Assembly: GCA_002261195.1 (NCBI GenBank)
Contig: MVBO01000043.1
Location: 5,114-69,113 of the forward strand
DNA: 64,000 bases
From: Bifiguratus adelaidae
Lineage: Eukaryota > Mucoromycota > Endogonomycetes > Endogonales
Direction: 5' to 3'
Both the position numbers and the translations under genes were made by a program. Below, one piece after another: positions 32,801 through 42,851 of this stretch. Position 1 is the first letter of the stretch. Each line of letters begins with the position of its first letter. The notes beneath the pieces were generated by a model, which was not told the origin of the DNA, searched no databases, and saw only the letters and a list, made by a program, of their open reading frames with translations.

Positions 32801-33314
32801 TATCCGCAAGATTGCTCATTGGGCAACCGGTCGCCTATCACCTGCAAGACAAACGCGTACCGGCAACAGTGATGTCGACAGCGATCACCTCGTGGACCCA
32901 CCTGCCGTACCCACCGCTTCCTCGTCTCTCACAACTAGCCATCTTTCCACCGGTAGCCGCACCTCCTCCAACATCCCCGTCAGCCCAACTCTTCAAGTGC
33001 CATCAACCACACCTAAACATCATCGATCATCGTCAGAGTCCAAAGGCATCATACCCAAACTCAGTCTTTCCATCCCACACCAAACCAAAGGTGCCTCGGC
33101 CGTTCCCTTAAACAAGAGCGATAGTGTGAAGGACATCTTTCTGTCGGTACCATCCTCTGCCGGCGTCGAAACCCAAGATGCCAGCAAGCACAAGGATCCA
33201 GAGACAGACAGCAAAGGAAGTGGACACTCCAAGACAGCCATCGATAGACTCAAGCATGCCAAAGACAAACTCAAGCAGGTTGTGCATCATCAAGCCGGAG
33301 GGAAGGACAGCTGA
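29803..33314 (+). CDS. SMP and C2 domain tether, tricalbin/Mug190-like
   Basis: SMP-C2 proteins are ER-anchored tethers that hold the ER against the plasma membrane and carry lipids between them. Three exons (29803-31325, 31377-31731, 31794-33314) give about 1132 residues. After a disordered N-terminus comes a membrane hairpin (VRVTIVVGVLCFIMGKLGFV, then MLPAALVTLGAVVWGF). The SMP domain opens EKAEWLNTIVAQMWPSLDPL and includes VESAIITDFDLGSQPPRIMN, GRMKFRVKTLPHGPFFESAR and WTYPKYVTVDLRSFLRGEAE. At least two C2-like regions follow (VGVIKADISQAANL; GILRVEVLQATSLNM), with few acidic calcium ligands visible. The last about 300 residues are disordered and end in a basic amphipathic stretch (SKTAIDRLKHAKDKLKQVVH). 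Overall closest to the Mug190 type; it begins 149 bp after SLM1. Confidence 0.85.
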
Positions 33315-33559
33315 AGCGACATTTCCTGATCGGGAAGATTACAGCTTTGAGCGCTTTCCTCATTCGACATATTACCATCATCATTGTAATTCATTCATGT
33401 ACATGTATGTATCTATATACCCCACATGTCCACTTGTATACTAGCTCATTGGCCCTGCACACGCCGCTGATTTCCATCTCCATTCTGCTCTTTCCGGAAC
33501 AAAACTAAATCAGTGCTGGATAAATTTTATGTCGCGCGCCCTTTTTTCTCCTGTTCAGC
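33315..33559. promoter_or_regulatory. Short intergenic region upstream of ERG3
   Basis: This 245-bp spacer holds the tricalbin-like 3' end and the ERG3 promoter; a pyrimidine-rich stretch lies just before the ERG3 start (about 33540-33555). I did not identify a sterol-response element. Confidence 0.4.
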
Positions 33560-34588
33560 ATGGACGACCTATTGAGGATTTGTGATGACCTCTTTCTCGA
33601 CTCTGTCTATGCTGGTCTTCTCCCTGCACCTGCTTCTTTCAACGCCACCACACAGCTGCTAAAAACAACGTCACTTCTGGGCCGTGACAATGACTTGCGC
33701 ATCATCCTTTCCATCTTCGTCCTGGTCACCCTCGGTGGTTCCCTCTTTTACCTCTCTTTTGCCGCTGGCTCCTACTTCTTTGTCTTTGACCGCGATCAGA
33801 TGAACCACCCAAAGTTCCTTAAGAATCAGGTTCAACTGGAAATACAGACGGCCATGTCGGCCATGCCAGGATTCAGTCTCTTGACTGTGCCATGGTTTTA
33901 CGGTGAAGTGAAGGGTTATTCTCGCTTATACGAGGATCCCAACAAGTACGGTATTGCTTACATGATCCTGACCATCAGCCTGTTCTTGTTCTTTACGGAC
34001 TTTGGTATTTATTGGATCCATCGTTGGTTGCACTTACCTATGGTGTATAAGCGATTGCACAAGGTGGGCCGTGGCAAGACGTTGTTGTTTTTTGTACTCA
34101 TGATGCTTTAGCCTCATCACAAGTGGGTTGTGCCTACTCCCTTCGCATCGCATGCTTTCCATCCCATGGATGGTTATTTGCAATCAGTGCCTTACCACTT
34201 GTTCGTCTATCTCATACCCATGCAAAAGTACCTGTACATTGCGCTCTTCATCTTTGTCAACTGCTGGACTGTCATGATCCATGATGGTAAGTGCTGCTGT
34301 ACAGTTTGGTCATTTTGCCCAGATGTTCAACATGGTGGTCATTTAGGCAACTACCTCTTACGCTCAAAGATTATCAACTCGTGCGCTCATCACGCCGTGC
34401 ATCACCTGTACTTCAACTACAACTACGGCCAGTACTTTACTCTTTGGGATCGAATCGGTGGATCCTACCGCCAACCCACAGAAGAGCAATACGATGCGCA
34501 ACAGAGAGCGGATCGCAAAGTGTGGAAGCATCAAGCATCGGAAGCAGAGTCTATCGAAGCCAAGGCTCTAGGCAAGAAGATAGACTAG
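33560..34588 (+). CDS. ERG3: Sterol C5-desaturase Erg3
   Basis: Erg3 is an ER membrane di-iron enzyme that introduces the C5-C6 double bond late in ergosterol synthesis. Three exons (33560-34063, 34112-34286, 34347-34588) give about 306 residues. Hydrophobic segments include IILSIFVLVTLGGSLFYLSF and YGIAYMILTISLFLFF. The three histidine boxes are intact: HRWLH, HKWVVPTPFASHAFHP and the HHAVHH of SCAHHAVHHLYF. The conserved PWFYGEVKGYSRLYED block is present. The tail is charged (EAESIEAKALGKKID) and might serve for ER retention. Length and box spacing fit the family. It follows the tricalbin-like gene on the same strand. Confidence 0.95.
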
Positions 34589-34908
34589 GCTTGATGGGTC
34601 ATGTCCTTAACGTGTTATATCCTTACTTTACGGCTCTCTTGTGCCATGTACGAAAATAAATTATCATCTAATTCGTACCACATAGGCGTTACACTTGCAA
34701 GAAGGCGTGCCTTCTTTCTCTCTCCTTTGGACGCTGAGCATACACCACGTCAGTATTCAAACGGGCTATAGGTGGCGACAAGGTGAATGTGCACGGCTCA
34801 CTAGACAGCTCGGCTCTTGCTCATTGAGTGTGCGTCGAGCGTTTCTATTGTTGTGGCACCCTTTTGCTCACACCTTGACACAGCCTCCAGCGCTTGAGAT
34901 TCGTCATC
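34589..34908. promoter_or_regulatory. Promoter region of the arrestin-like gene
   Basis: About 320 bp between the ERG3 stop and the arrestin-like start on the same strand. No gene or repeat is recognised. Confidence 0.4.
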
Positions 34909-36706
34909 ATGAAGGAGCTCATTGCGTTTGACTTACTACTACCCAACAACCACATCTACTTTTTCGCGCCTAGGCCATCAAGTCGCTCTTCTCATCGCCC
35001 CCGACAAACACATCCCAAGCGGCATAAACTTCGAGGCAAGGTCCGCCTTGTCACTTCCAAACCGACTCGACTGAAGGAGGTAGTGATCAAGTTCAAGGGG
35101 ACGTCATCGATCCATCTTGCAGGATCTGGACGGCGGACTAGTCACTCTCCAGGCATGTTTACCATGATTGGACTCGCGGAACCACCCATGGAGGGCCAAC
35201 GGACTCTGCGCAAAACCAAACAGGTTCTGTTATCCGATGCGGTCTTGCCGGCAGGTGTGACGGATCTGGGATTCGAGATTTCGGTGCCGGGATACTTGCC
35301 GCAGACGCATCGCTCGGATTTCGTCAATATCGATTATGTCCTTTCGGCCAAGGTGGTCCCCGCGGGCAATTTTTCAAAGGCGGTGCATACAGAACGCGAC
35401 GTTGTGCTTCAAAAAACCATGTTTCCCAAAGATGTATGCTGTGGGGCTGTAGCTGGGTACGTCGTGCCGAAACATCGATACGTAGGAGAACGTCGCGGAA
35501 GCATAATTTGGCAGTTTCGTGTACCGCGTGTCGTGTGTCTCGAGGATCCGGCAGGCCTCGAATTTGAGGGAACATTTGTTTTTGGGAGCTCTGAATCTGG
35601 TTTGGCTAACATGCGTACGAGTCATGGAGACGACGATGCACCCAACGCCATAGACCATATTTCGGTCGATGTCGTTCAAGAGGAACTATATCGGTGAGTT
35701 GCATTCCAAGCATATTCATTACGGGAGTAGTCTTGGCCCTGATCTTTTTGATATATGTTATAGCATGAAACCCAAGAGCAACGACGAACCAGAAAACCGT
35801 TTTGAGATATTCGTCTTGCCAGAACAATCGTCTTCTCCACGCCGATACATTGTTCAGCCTTCTATTCCGCCCAGCACCTATCTTCGACCGCCACCTAACA
35901 CAACCATTACCTTTTCATTTCCGCTCAACCAAGTTGCAGAAAACCGTCGCTCCTTCACCCGACCGAGCGGGCATTGGGCGGGAAATGAAGAAGCTGTACA
36001 GGCGCCTGGGCCTTCGGGTCCTTCACTCCGACGACACTCCAGTATCGGTCATATCCGTCCTCGGACATTGTTACGCAGTCAATCATCTATCCCCAATCTC
36101 TCTTCCCTAGAGGTCTCCAATTCGGCCGAATCCTGCTTTTCGCGCACTCATTATGTCACTGATGGATTCCACCATACTCTTGACTCACCCTTTCTCGAAA
36201 TCAAGCATTACATTCGCGTCATCGTTCAATATCGCCAGAATCATCGACCGCAGAGTTTGGTTCTGGGCATTCCCATCCACGTCTCACCCAATATCCATCC
36301 GGAAGTAGTCATTGAACGCGAAGCAAATGGTGAAGAGCGATTGCCTTCCTACAGCCACACGGTACGCGATGGTGAAACTCTCCCTGGATACGCGGTCGAG
36401 GATGATGAAGACGAGTGGGAAGACGTCCCAAGAGAATTGACCAATATAAGTGCAAGCCTTCAACATGAACATGCTGATGACGATGGGGAAGTCGATGGTG
36501 ATGAGCAGCCACAGGACGACAATCCAACCTATCCGCCTGATCCTCGACCGCCTCTCGAACAAGATAGCCCGATCACAGGAATAAGAACCGACATTTCGCG
36601 ATTACAACCGGCGCCATCCGCCCCGCAACGTCGCAAACATGAGGTAACGATGCTCCTTCGGGAACGAAGACTTGTCGATTTTCGGGAGCTACCTCCATTT
36701 CCTTGA
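34909..36706 (+). CDS. Arrestin-like protein with PY-type motifs
   Basis: Arrestin-related proteins recruit Rsp5-type ubiquitin ligases to membrane transporters. Two exons (34909-35693, 35764-36706) give about 575 residues. The arrestin N-domain starts IAFDLLLPNNHIYFFAPRPS and continues KLRGKVRLVTSKPTRLKEVV and IKFKGTSSIHLAG, with the typical LPAGVTDLGFEISVPGYLP. The C-domain includes FEIFVLPEQSSSPRRYIVQP and FLEIKHYIRVIVQYRQNHRP with SLVLGIPIHVSP. Two LPxY sequences (LPSY, LPGY) lie side by side near the acidic C-terminal tail, at about 36345-36392; they could bind WW domains of Rsp5. The start ATG is the first in frame. Cargo is unknown. Confidence 0.85.
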
Positions 36707-36759
36707 GAATATGTAACTACTTTGTATCATTATTGTTATATACACTCGAGGTACATCAT

Positions 36760-37422
36760 TCATGCATGAGGAGCGCTTGCACTTTCCTCCGTGAAAACTC
36801 CCATAGGCACATCACTGCTCAACACAACCTCCGGTCCAGGAACATCATTGATGATATTCACCACCTGCTGCATATAACTAGGTCCAGGCTTGTACCACTG
36901 TCGTTCCAAATCATCCACAATCTCGCCAAATGCCACACCACTGTTCAAAATCACCCGACATTGGGTCAACGTATGCATATCCACTTTCTCCACTTGAGCC
37001 CGAATTTCCACCTTGACCTTTTCATTGGCGGTATCCGTGACAAAGAAGCTCTTCAAATAATTCACCGTCGATTGTTCAGGATCGCTGTAGGTCAACAAGT
37101 CAATCACCAATTCGTGGTAGGTATGATAGCTCGTCGGTCGCTCGTTCCAAAGTCGATTCTCAATAGTAATATCCCCATGTTGTCGCATCCATTCCAAAAT
37201 CTCGGCTCGCGTGCCAATGAAGCTGAACTTGGAAGTGGCAGAATTGGCGGAGAGCGAGAGGGATTTCTGGAGGAGAGGTGGGTTCACTAGCCGTGCTCCT
37301 GTACCGGGTGTTTCACCCTCTAGGAACATGGGTTGATATGTGTGAGTGAGGAGAAGGAAGTAGGCTGTGTAGTATGGCACGCCGAGAGACCTACCTATCT
37401 CATAACCGTACTGCAATACCAT
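36760..37422 (-). CDS. Unrecognised conserved-looking protein
   Basis: A frame from the ATG at 37422 to the stop at 36760. It may be read through as 220 residues or, more likely, be spliced with a 75-nt intron (37320-37394, donor ATAG|GTAGGT, acceptor CCTAG) to 195 residues starting MVLQYGYEIEGETPGTGARL. The intron is a multiple of three without in-frame stops, so sequence alone does not decide. The rest looks like a compact folded domain (KFSFIGTRAEILEWMRQHGD, KVKVEIRAQVEKVDMHTLTQ, DDLERQWYKPGPSYMQQVVN). There is no signal peptide or membrane span once spliced. I do not recognise the family. It is convergent with the arrestin-like gene (53 bp apart) and downstream of LSB5. Confidence 0.65.
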   Translation of the reverse strand: MVLQYGYEIGRSLGVPYYTAYFLLLTHTYQPMFLEGETPGTGARLVNPPLLQKSLSLSANSATSKFSFIGTRAEILEWMRQHGDITIENRLWNERPTSYHTYHELVIDLLTYSDPEQSTVNYLKSFFVTDTANEKVKVEIRAQVEKVDMHTLTQCRVILNSGVAFGEIVDDLERQWYKPGPSYMQQVVNIINDVPGPEVVLSSDVPMGVFTEESASAPHA

Positions 37423-37661
37423 GGGTCAAAGGACGGTGAGAAAGAGCACTGTGGGGAAATTTCACGTTTAAACAATGAGCAGTCACGGTCCTCACGGCCA
37501 TTGTTTCAAGCTATTCCAGCGCTATCGCACTTATGTGGGTTTATTCATATATAAGTCATAAACAGTATGCCGGATCAACTTGTTTTAAACAACACCCTCC
37601 CTGCGCGGAGATGAACATAATATCGTCAAAGATTGCCAGAGTGTCACAACCGAAGAGACAC

Positions 37662-39438
37662 TTACCCCATCCGTTCACCTCGTTCAGGTGGGTCGGCGAA
37701 CGGATCCGCAAAGGGATCCTGTTCTTCGCTACCCACGGGAACTTGGAATCCACCGATCTCTGGCGTCCATCCCTTGTTGGAGCCATATGTCTTGCCGGAG
37801 ACAGACATTTGTTCAAAGTTGATTAAATCATCATAAGGATCGCGTGGTGGTGAAGGCCTGGCTTCGTCTTGCTCTAATGGCTCATCACCCATTGAAGAGT
37901 AGTGCACTGGTTGCGCTGCTGTAGAGCGTTGTGGCTTGATGGGAGCCCATGCGGCTGAAGAAGTAGGAGACAAGGATGATGAAGTAGAAGGAGGAGAATT
38001 CCGGCTGGGGAGCTTTGGTGGTGGTGGTCGCGGAGGGGAACGGTAGGATTGGCGAGATTGCTGCGATGCCATAGTACTTGTATCCACATAATCATCACTA
38101 TCATAATCACCGACCGCATTGGGATCAATGCCATGAGCCATGTTGTCGTAGGCATCACAAGCCTTCAATAACTCTTCGTTCGTAGCAAGCAAGGTACCGA
38201 TCCAAGACTCGTCTTCCACCAATCGAGTGTATCGCACAATCTTCTTTCTGGATTCAATGACCCTCGCGAAGAGTTCTTGGACGTTGTCGTCTGTCTTGAC
38301 GACTTCATATCCCACTTCCTTTGTACGAATAAGCTTGAGCGCGTTCACGAGATTATTGGCGTTCTGGTTTGCCATGGCAATCTCCTGGATCACCTTTGGT
38401 TTTTCTTTAGCAAAATCAAATCTGCCTTGCTGCTGTTGTGCTGGCGGAGCGGTCTTGGACTTTGTCACCTTCTTCTTGTCCGGAGGAGGCATTGACTGTC
38501 GTTTGTTCTTTGGCGGAGAATCAATGCGATTGGCAGGGGGAGCTGGTGGTGTCTCAACAACAGGTGGGGGTGTCTTTGGACGAGGTGCAGGCGCGGGCTC
38601 TACTTTCGCCGGGGATGAAGTGCCACGAGGCCTTGTCTCTACCGGCTTGCGGACCCGCTAATTTTCATGCGTCAAACTAATTCGCTCCACGAAATATTGA
38701 ACAATCACTCACGTCGCCAAGCTTCGCTCTACCTTCCAAATAAAGATCATGCATACTCTTCATACCAGGCTCGTTCTTATACTTTTCAGTCCATGCACCG
38801 AGTAGCTCAACCAAGGCCTTCCTGACGGCCGGGTTTTCGCCCTGCAGAACCGAGGTCATTGATGATTCCTATGAAACGTCGCCAATTGCACTTACGGGAC
38901 TATGAATGATCACATGAAATCGCTCCTTGATTTTCTCCGATGCCAGTAATGCCTCTACAGAGCATATCTAATCAGTGTCCGGCAATGAGCGAGTCCCTCG
39001 AAAAGTATACGTACGACTGAAGCGTTTCCCGCTATTCTCAATGAGTAGCTTTAGGATCTATCACATGATTCATTAGTATGCAACCACGTTTCTCGCATTG
39101 AATGCGTACCGATAGAGCCATCAATTGTTGCTGGTCGTTTCCGTGCTTGAGACGCTTCCGAATAGCATGCACCGCCTCTCTAGGTCCAGTCTGCTGTATC
39201 ATAATCACTTCTGCAAGTTGCTGGATCTGATACCAGTCTTCTTCTTCATAGTTACATAGGCGTTCTATAGAAATATACCCTTGGTCAGGATTCCAATATA
39301 CACCCTCGGCCACCGTTATCTCTTGACACGATGCCGTCAAGAGGTCCGATCCACTATTCAGTGCATCCTCACTCTTTACATACCAATATACTCGGTCACC
39401 GCTGTGCGCGGAACCTCCTGCTGTGAGAAAACTCCCAT
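37662..39438 (-). CDS. LSB5: VHS-GAT endocytic adaptor (Lsb5-like)
   Basis: Lsb5 links ubiquitinated cargo and the actin regulator Las17 at endocytic sites. Several exons join: first MGVFSQQEVPRTAVTEYI, then the VHS domain (ERLCNYEEEDWYQIQQLAEV, IRKRLKHGNDQQQLMALS, VRKALVELLGAWTEKYKNEP), a Pro-rich linker (KPVETRPRGTSSPAKVEPAP) and the GAT domain (KEKPKVIQEIAMANQNANNL, VIESRKKIVRYTRLVEDESW). The tail is Pro/Ser-rich, with an acidic patch (DPNAVGDYDSDDYVD) and two adjacent DPF motifs near the end. The stop at 37662 is followed at once by a good donor-like GGTAAGT, so a short alternative C-terminus is possible. Family assignment by domain order is good. Confidence 0.85.
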
Positions 39439-39564
39439 GAGCAATAAGAGAGGAAGAACCAGAGCGCGCAAAGACACGCGGAAGCCTTATCTGGGTTAGG
39501 GTAATTCATGATGTCACTTAGTCTCCACATTTTCTGACAACTAGGTGCGAATGGAACACCTTGA

Positions 39565-42500
39565 ATGGGGGAAGCTTCGCCTAGGAAACGGAAAGCTTCG
39601 ACTCCACTAACGCCGACATCCTATCAGCGGGCAACACAAAGGAAGCAGATACAGTCGTCAAATCAAAAGAGTTTGGACGACTTCTTTAACGGTTCTACGA
39701 GAGACAAGGCACATGATCGGGATATCGGAAAGAGCTCAGTAGAAGTTTCACAAGGTGGAGGAGAGTCTGAGGATGTCGAACTTAACCGGGCAATACAAGC
39801 GAGTCTGAAATCGGAGCAGCATGCGGCAGATAGAACGGAAGACGGCGCTGGCAACGAAGAAATGGAACGTGCGCTCAGAGAGAGTCTAGATCAATCGATT
39901 GTTGCATCCCAAGATGCGCAATTGGATGAAGATGAAGAGCTTCGGCGTGCAATGGAAGAGAGCTTAAATGAAGCGAAACGGATGGAATCAGTGCTTGAGT
40001 ACGGAATTCTCGACGATGCATCGGAGATCGCCACCTTAAATCGACAACCGAGAAATATCACGACAATTTTCTCAGAGACCAACAATGGTAATTCCACTAA
40101 TTTGTCCAAGGCATCCTTACAGCCTGAAAACTCGACAGCTACCGATGCGCCGATACCGGATCTACTTGTCAAACAACCAGCATCATTCCGTCCAGAAAGT
40201 CACAATTTTACAACATCACACACACCCTATGCCTTTCTCACCCAAGCATTCCAGCAAATTGCATCTCATACATCTCGCATCACTATACTCAACATATTGA
40301 CAAATACTCTACGTACTATATGGTACCATAATCCACAGGATCTCTTACCAACGATATGGCTCTGTTCAAATGCCATTGCACCACCACACAGAGGCGTCGA
40401 ACTTGGTATTGGTCCCCTCATCCTTAGCAAAGCCATCACTTCCATCTCTGGCATCAGCAACAAACGTCTAAAGCAACTCTACGATGAGCATGGTGACTGG
40501 GGAGATGTAGCCTACGCTGCCAAAGTCTCTATTCGAACGCTTGTCATGCCCAGGCCTCTCACCATCCCAAATGTTTATTCTACTCTTGCATCCATTGCAC
40601 GGCTCAAAGGCAATGGTACTGTGGATGCGAAGACTGGACTGGTCAAGAAGCTAATTCTGGCCGCGCGAGGGGAAGAGGTTCGGTTCCTGGTTCGCACATT
40701 TGTTTCGCATCTTCGCATAGGCGCTGTTCGTACAACTGTCTTGATAGCCTTGGCTCGAGCGATGGTATACACGATACCAAAGACACAGGAGGTCGACTAT
40801 GCAACATTGGCCGACAATACATTACACGCATTGCCGACTGATTCTCCTTCATTAGTGTCGCGAAAACTGGTTGTAGCCGAACAATTGTTGCGTGCAGCGT
40901 ATGCCCGTTATCCTGACTGGGACGGCATCGTGAACCAGCTTCATGCCGCGGGCGGTGATATACGTTCGATCGTCGAGGGATGCGATGTCACGCCTGGAAC
41001 GCCTGTTCGCCCCATGTTGGGCAAGATCACGCGAGACCTTAATGCCGTGTTTGAGGTCCTAGACCCAGATCGTCAATTTGCTTGTGAATGGAAGTACGAT
41101 GGACAGGTGAGAGGTTTGAGGTTGCAAAAGTTGCAGGCTAATGGGGCATGTAGAGGGCACAGATCCATCTCTTAGAGTCTGGAAAGGTCAAGATATACAG
41201 TAGACATTTAGAGGTAAGGTGTGCATGTGAGCTAGTTGGACAATTCGATGCGATTGATGACCGCCAGGACATCACAACCAAATACCCAGATATTATCGAA
41301 CTCATTCCGTCTATCATCAACGCCAATTCTGATGGGTTGCGGACAACGTCTTTTATCATGGATGCAGAAGTCGTAGCCGTAGACGATGAAGGGAAACGAC
41401 AGAGTTTTCAAGTATTGTCTGGGCGGGGTAGGAAAGATATCGTGCTCGCTAACGTGACGGTGAATGTGGTAAGTAGTTGTTGATGTTTACTGACGATAAT
41501 CACTCATGGGTCGCTTGCTGCAGTGTGTGCATGCATTTGGTAAGATCAGGCGTACCCAACGATGACGGAATTGATGCCTCTTTACATTAACTCAATTACT
41601 AGATCTCATGTATCTCAATCAAACTTCGCTATTATCCCGCTCCTTTCGACATCGGCGGCAACTTCTTCATACACATTTTACTCCTGTCGCTGGACGCTTT
41701 AGTTTTGTCAAGCACATGGACGCAAAAGCAATTCCTGAAGACATGGACGAAGTCTCGCAATTCTTCAAAGACAGTCTTCAAGGAGGCTGTGAAGGCATTA
41801 TGGTCAAGGTATTGGACGGTGGAAAATCGGAACAAGGACTCGTAGACGCCTATGGCAATCAAGTAGACGCATTGGATCTGGAAACTGAGATGGCTGCCTA
41901 CCTGGAAGCTGAAGATATGGACACCAGCATCTTGGAACACAACGAGGATCAAAACCCCAGCTCCGCCAAAACTGAAGTGGCGGCAAAGAAAGGTAGAAAG
42001 AAGGAACTGTTGGCGACATACGAACCTGGTAAGCGATATGGTTACATATAGATCTCTCATGCTGACCGAAGCACCCAGACAAGCGTTTGGAAAGCTGGCT
42101 CAAAGTCAAGAAGGATTACGTGGAAGGCGTGAGCGATTCGTTGGATTTGGTAGTAAGTAAATTAGAGATCCTGACATTTGTGCGATATATGTTGACTACC
42201 TACATGCAGCCTATTGCCGGATGGTATGGTAACGGCAGAAAGGCTGGCTGGTATTCTCCCGTGCTACTGGCTTGTTACAATCCAGAAACCGAATCCTTGG
42301 AATCTGTGTGCAAATGCATGTCTGGATTCTCTGATCAATTTTATAAGGATATGCGCGTTTTCTACGGTGAAGTTAGTGGAAGGATTTGCGATGGCCCAAA
42401 GGGGTATTATAATGTGGACACGAAAGCCTTGCGTCCAGATGGTAGGTAGTCATTTTGTGGAACGAGAGCGATGGACTGGAGATTGATCAAACACACCCGC

Positions 42501-42800
42501 TTTTGCAGTTTGGTTTGAACCGTGCGAGGTATGGGAGATCAAAGGTAATTGCAATGTGTCTTCGCTGCTCCAATCACTTAACCCCGCTCTATAGGTGCCG
42601 AGATCACCATATCGCCAGTTCATAGATCTGCTATTGGCAAGATCTCTGAAGACCGCGGATTGTCTCTTCGATTCCCTCGCTTTATCAAAAAGAGGGAAGA
42701 CAAGCGCATAGAGGACGCAACTACCAGTGATCAAGTCGCTGAAATGTATAGAATGCAGACAAAGGATAATGGTGAACTGCTAGAAGACGAAGAGGAATGA
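39565..42800 (+). CDS. CDC9: DNA ligase I (Cdc9-like)
   Basis: ATP-dependent ligase that seals Okazaki fragments in the nucleus. About nine exons. The N-terminus has a PCNA box, QKSLDDFF (residues 34-41), then three ubiquitin-interacting motifs at about 70-84 ([13 protein letters not shown]), 98-111 ([13 protein letters not shown]) and 122-136 ([13 protein letters not shown]). The DNA-binding domain follows ([35 protein letters not shown]). The catalytic lysine is in [15 protein letters not shown], split by an intron after Q. Next come [32 protein letters not shown], motif [10 protein letters not shown], and the OB domain ([49 protein letters not shown]). About 65 acidic and basic residues are inserted between MVKVLD and TYEP. 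The end is LLEDEEE. Ligase identity is certain; the UIM array is unusual. Confidence 0.95.
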
Positions 42801-42851
42801 ATGGTGATTTGTCCAAAACGGGACAGATTGGTGCTTTTTGCCTTTGTCTGA

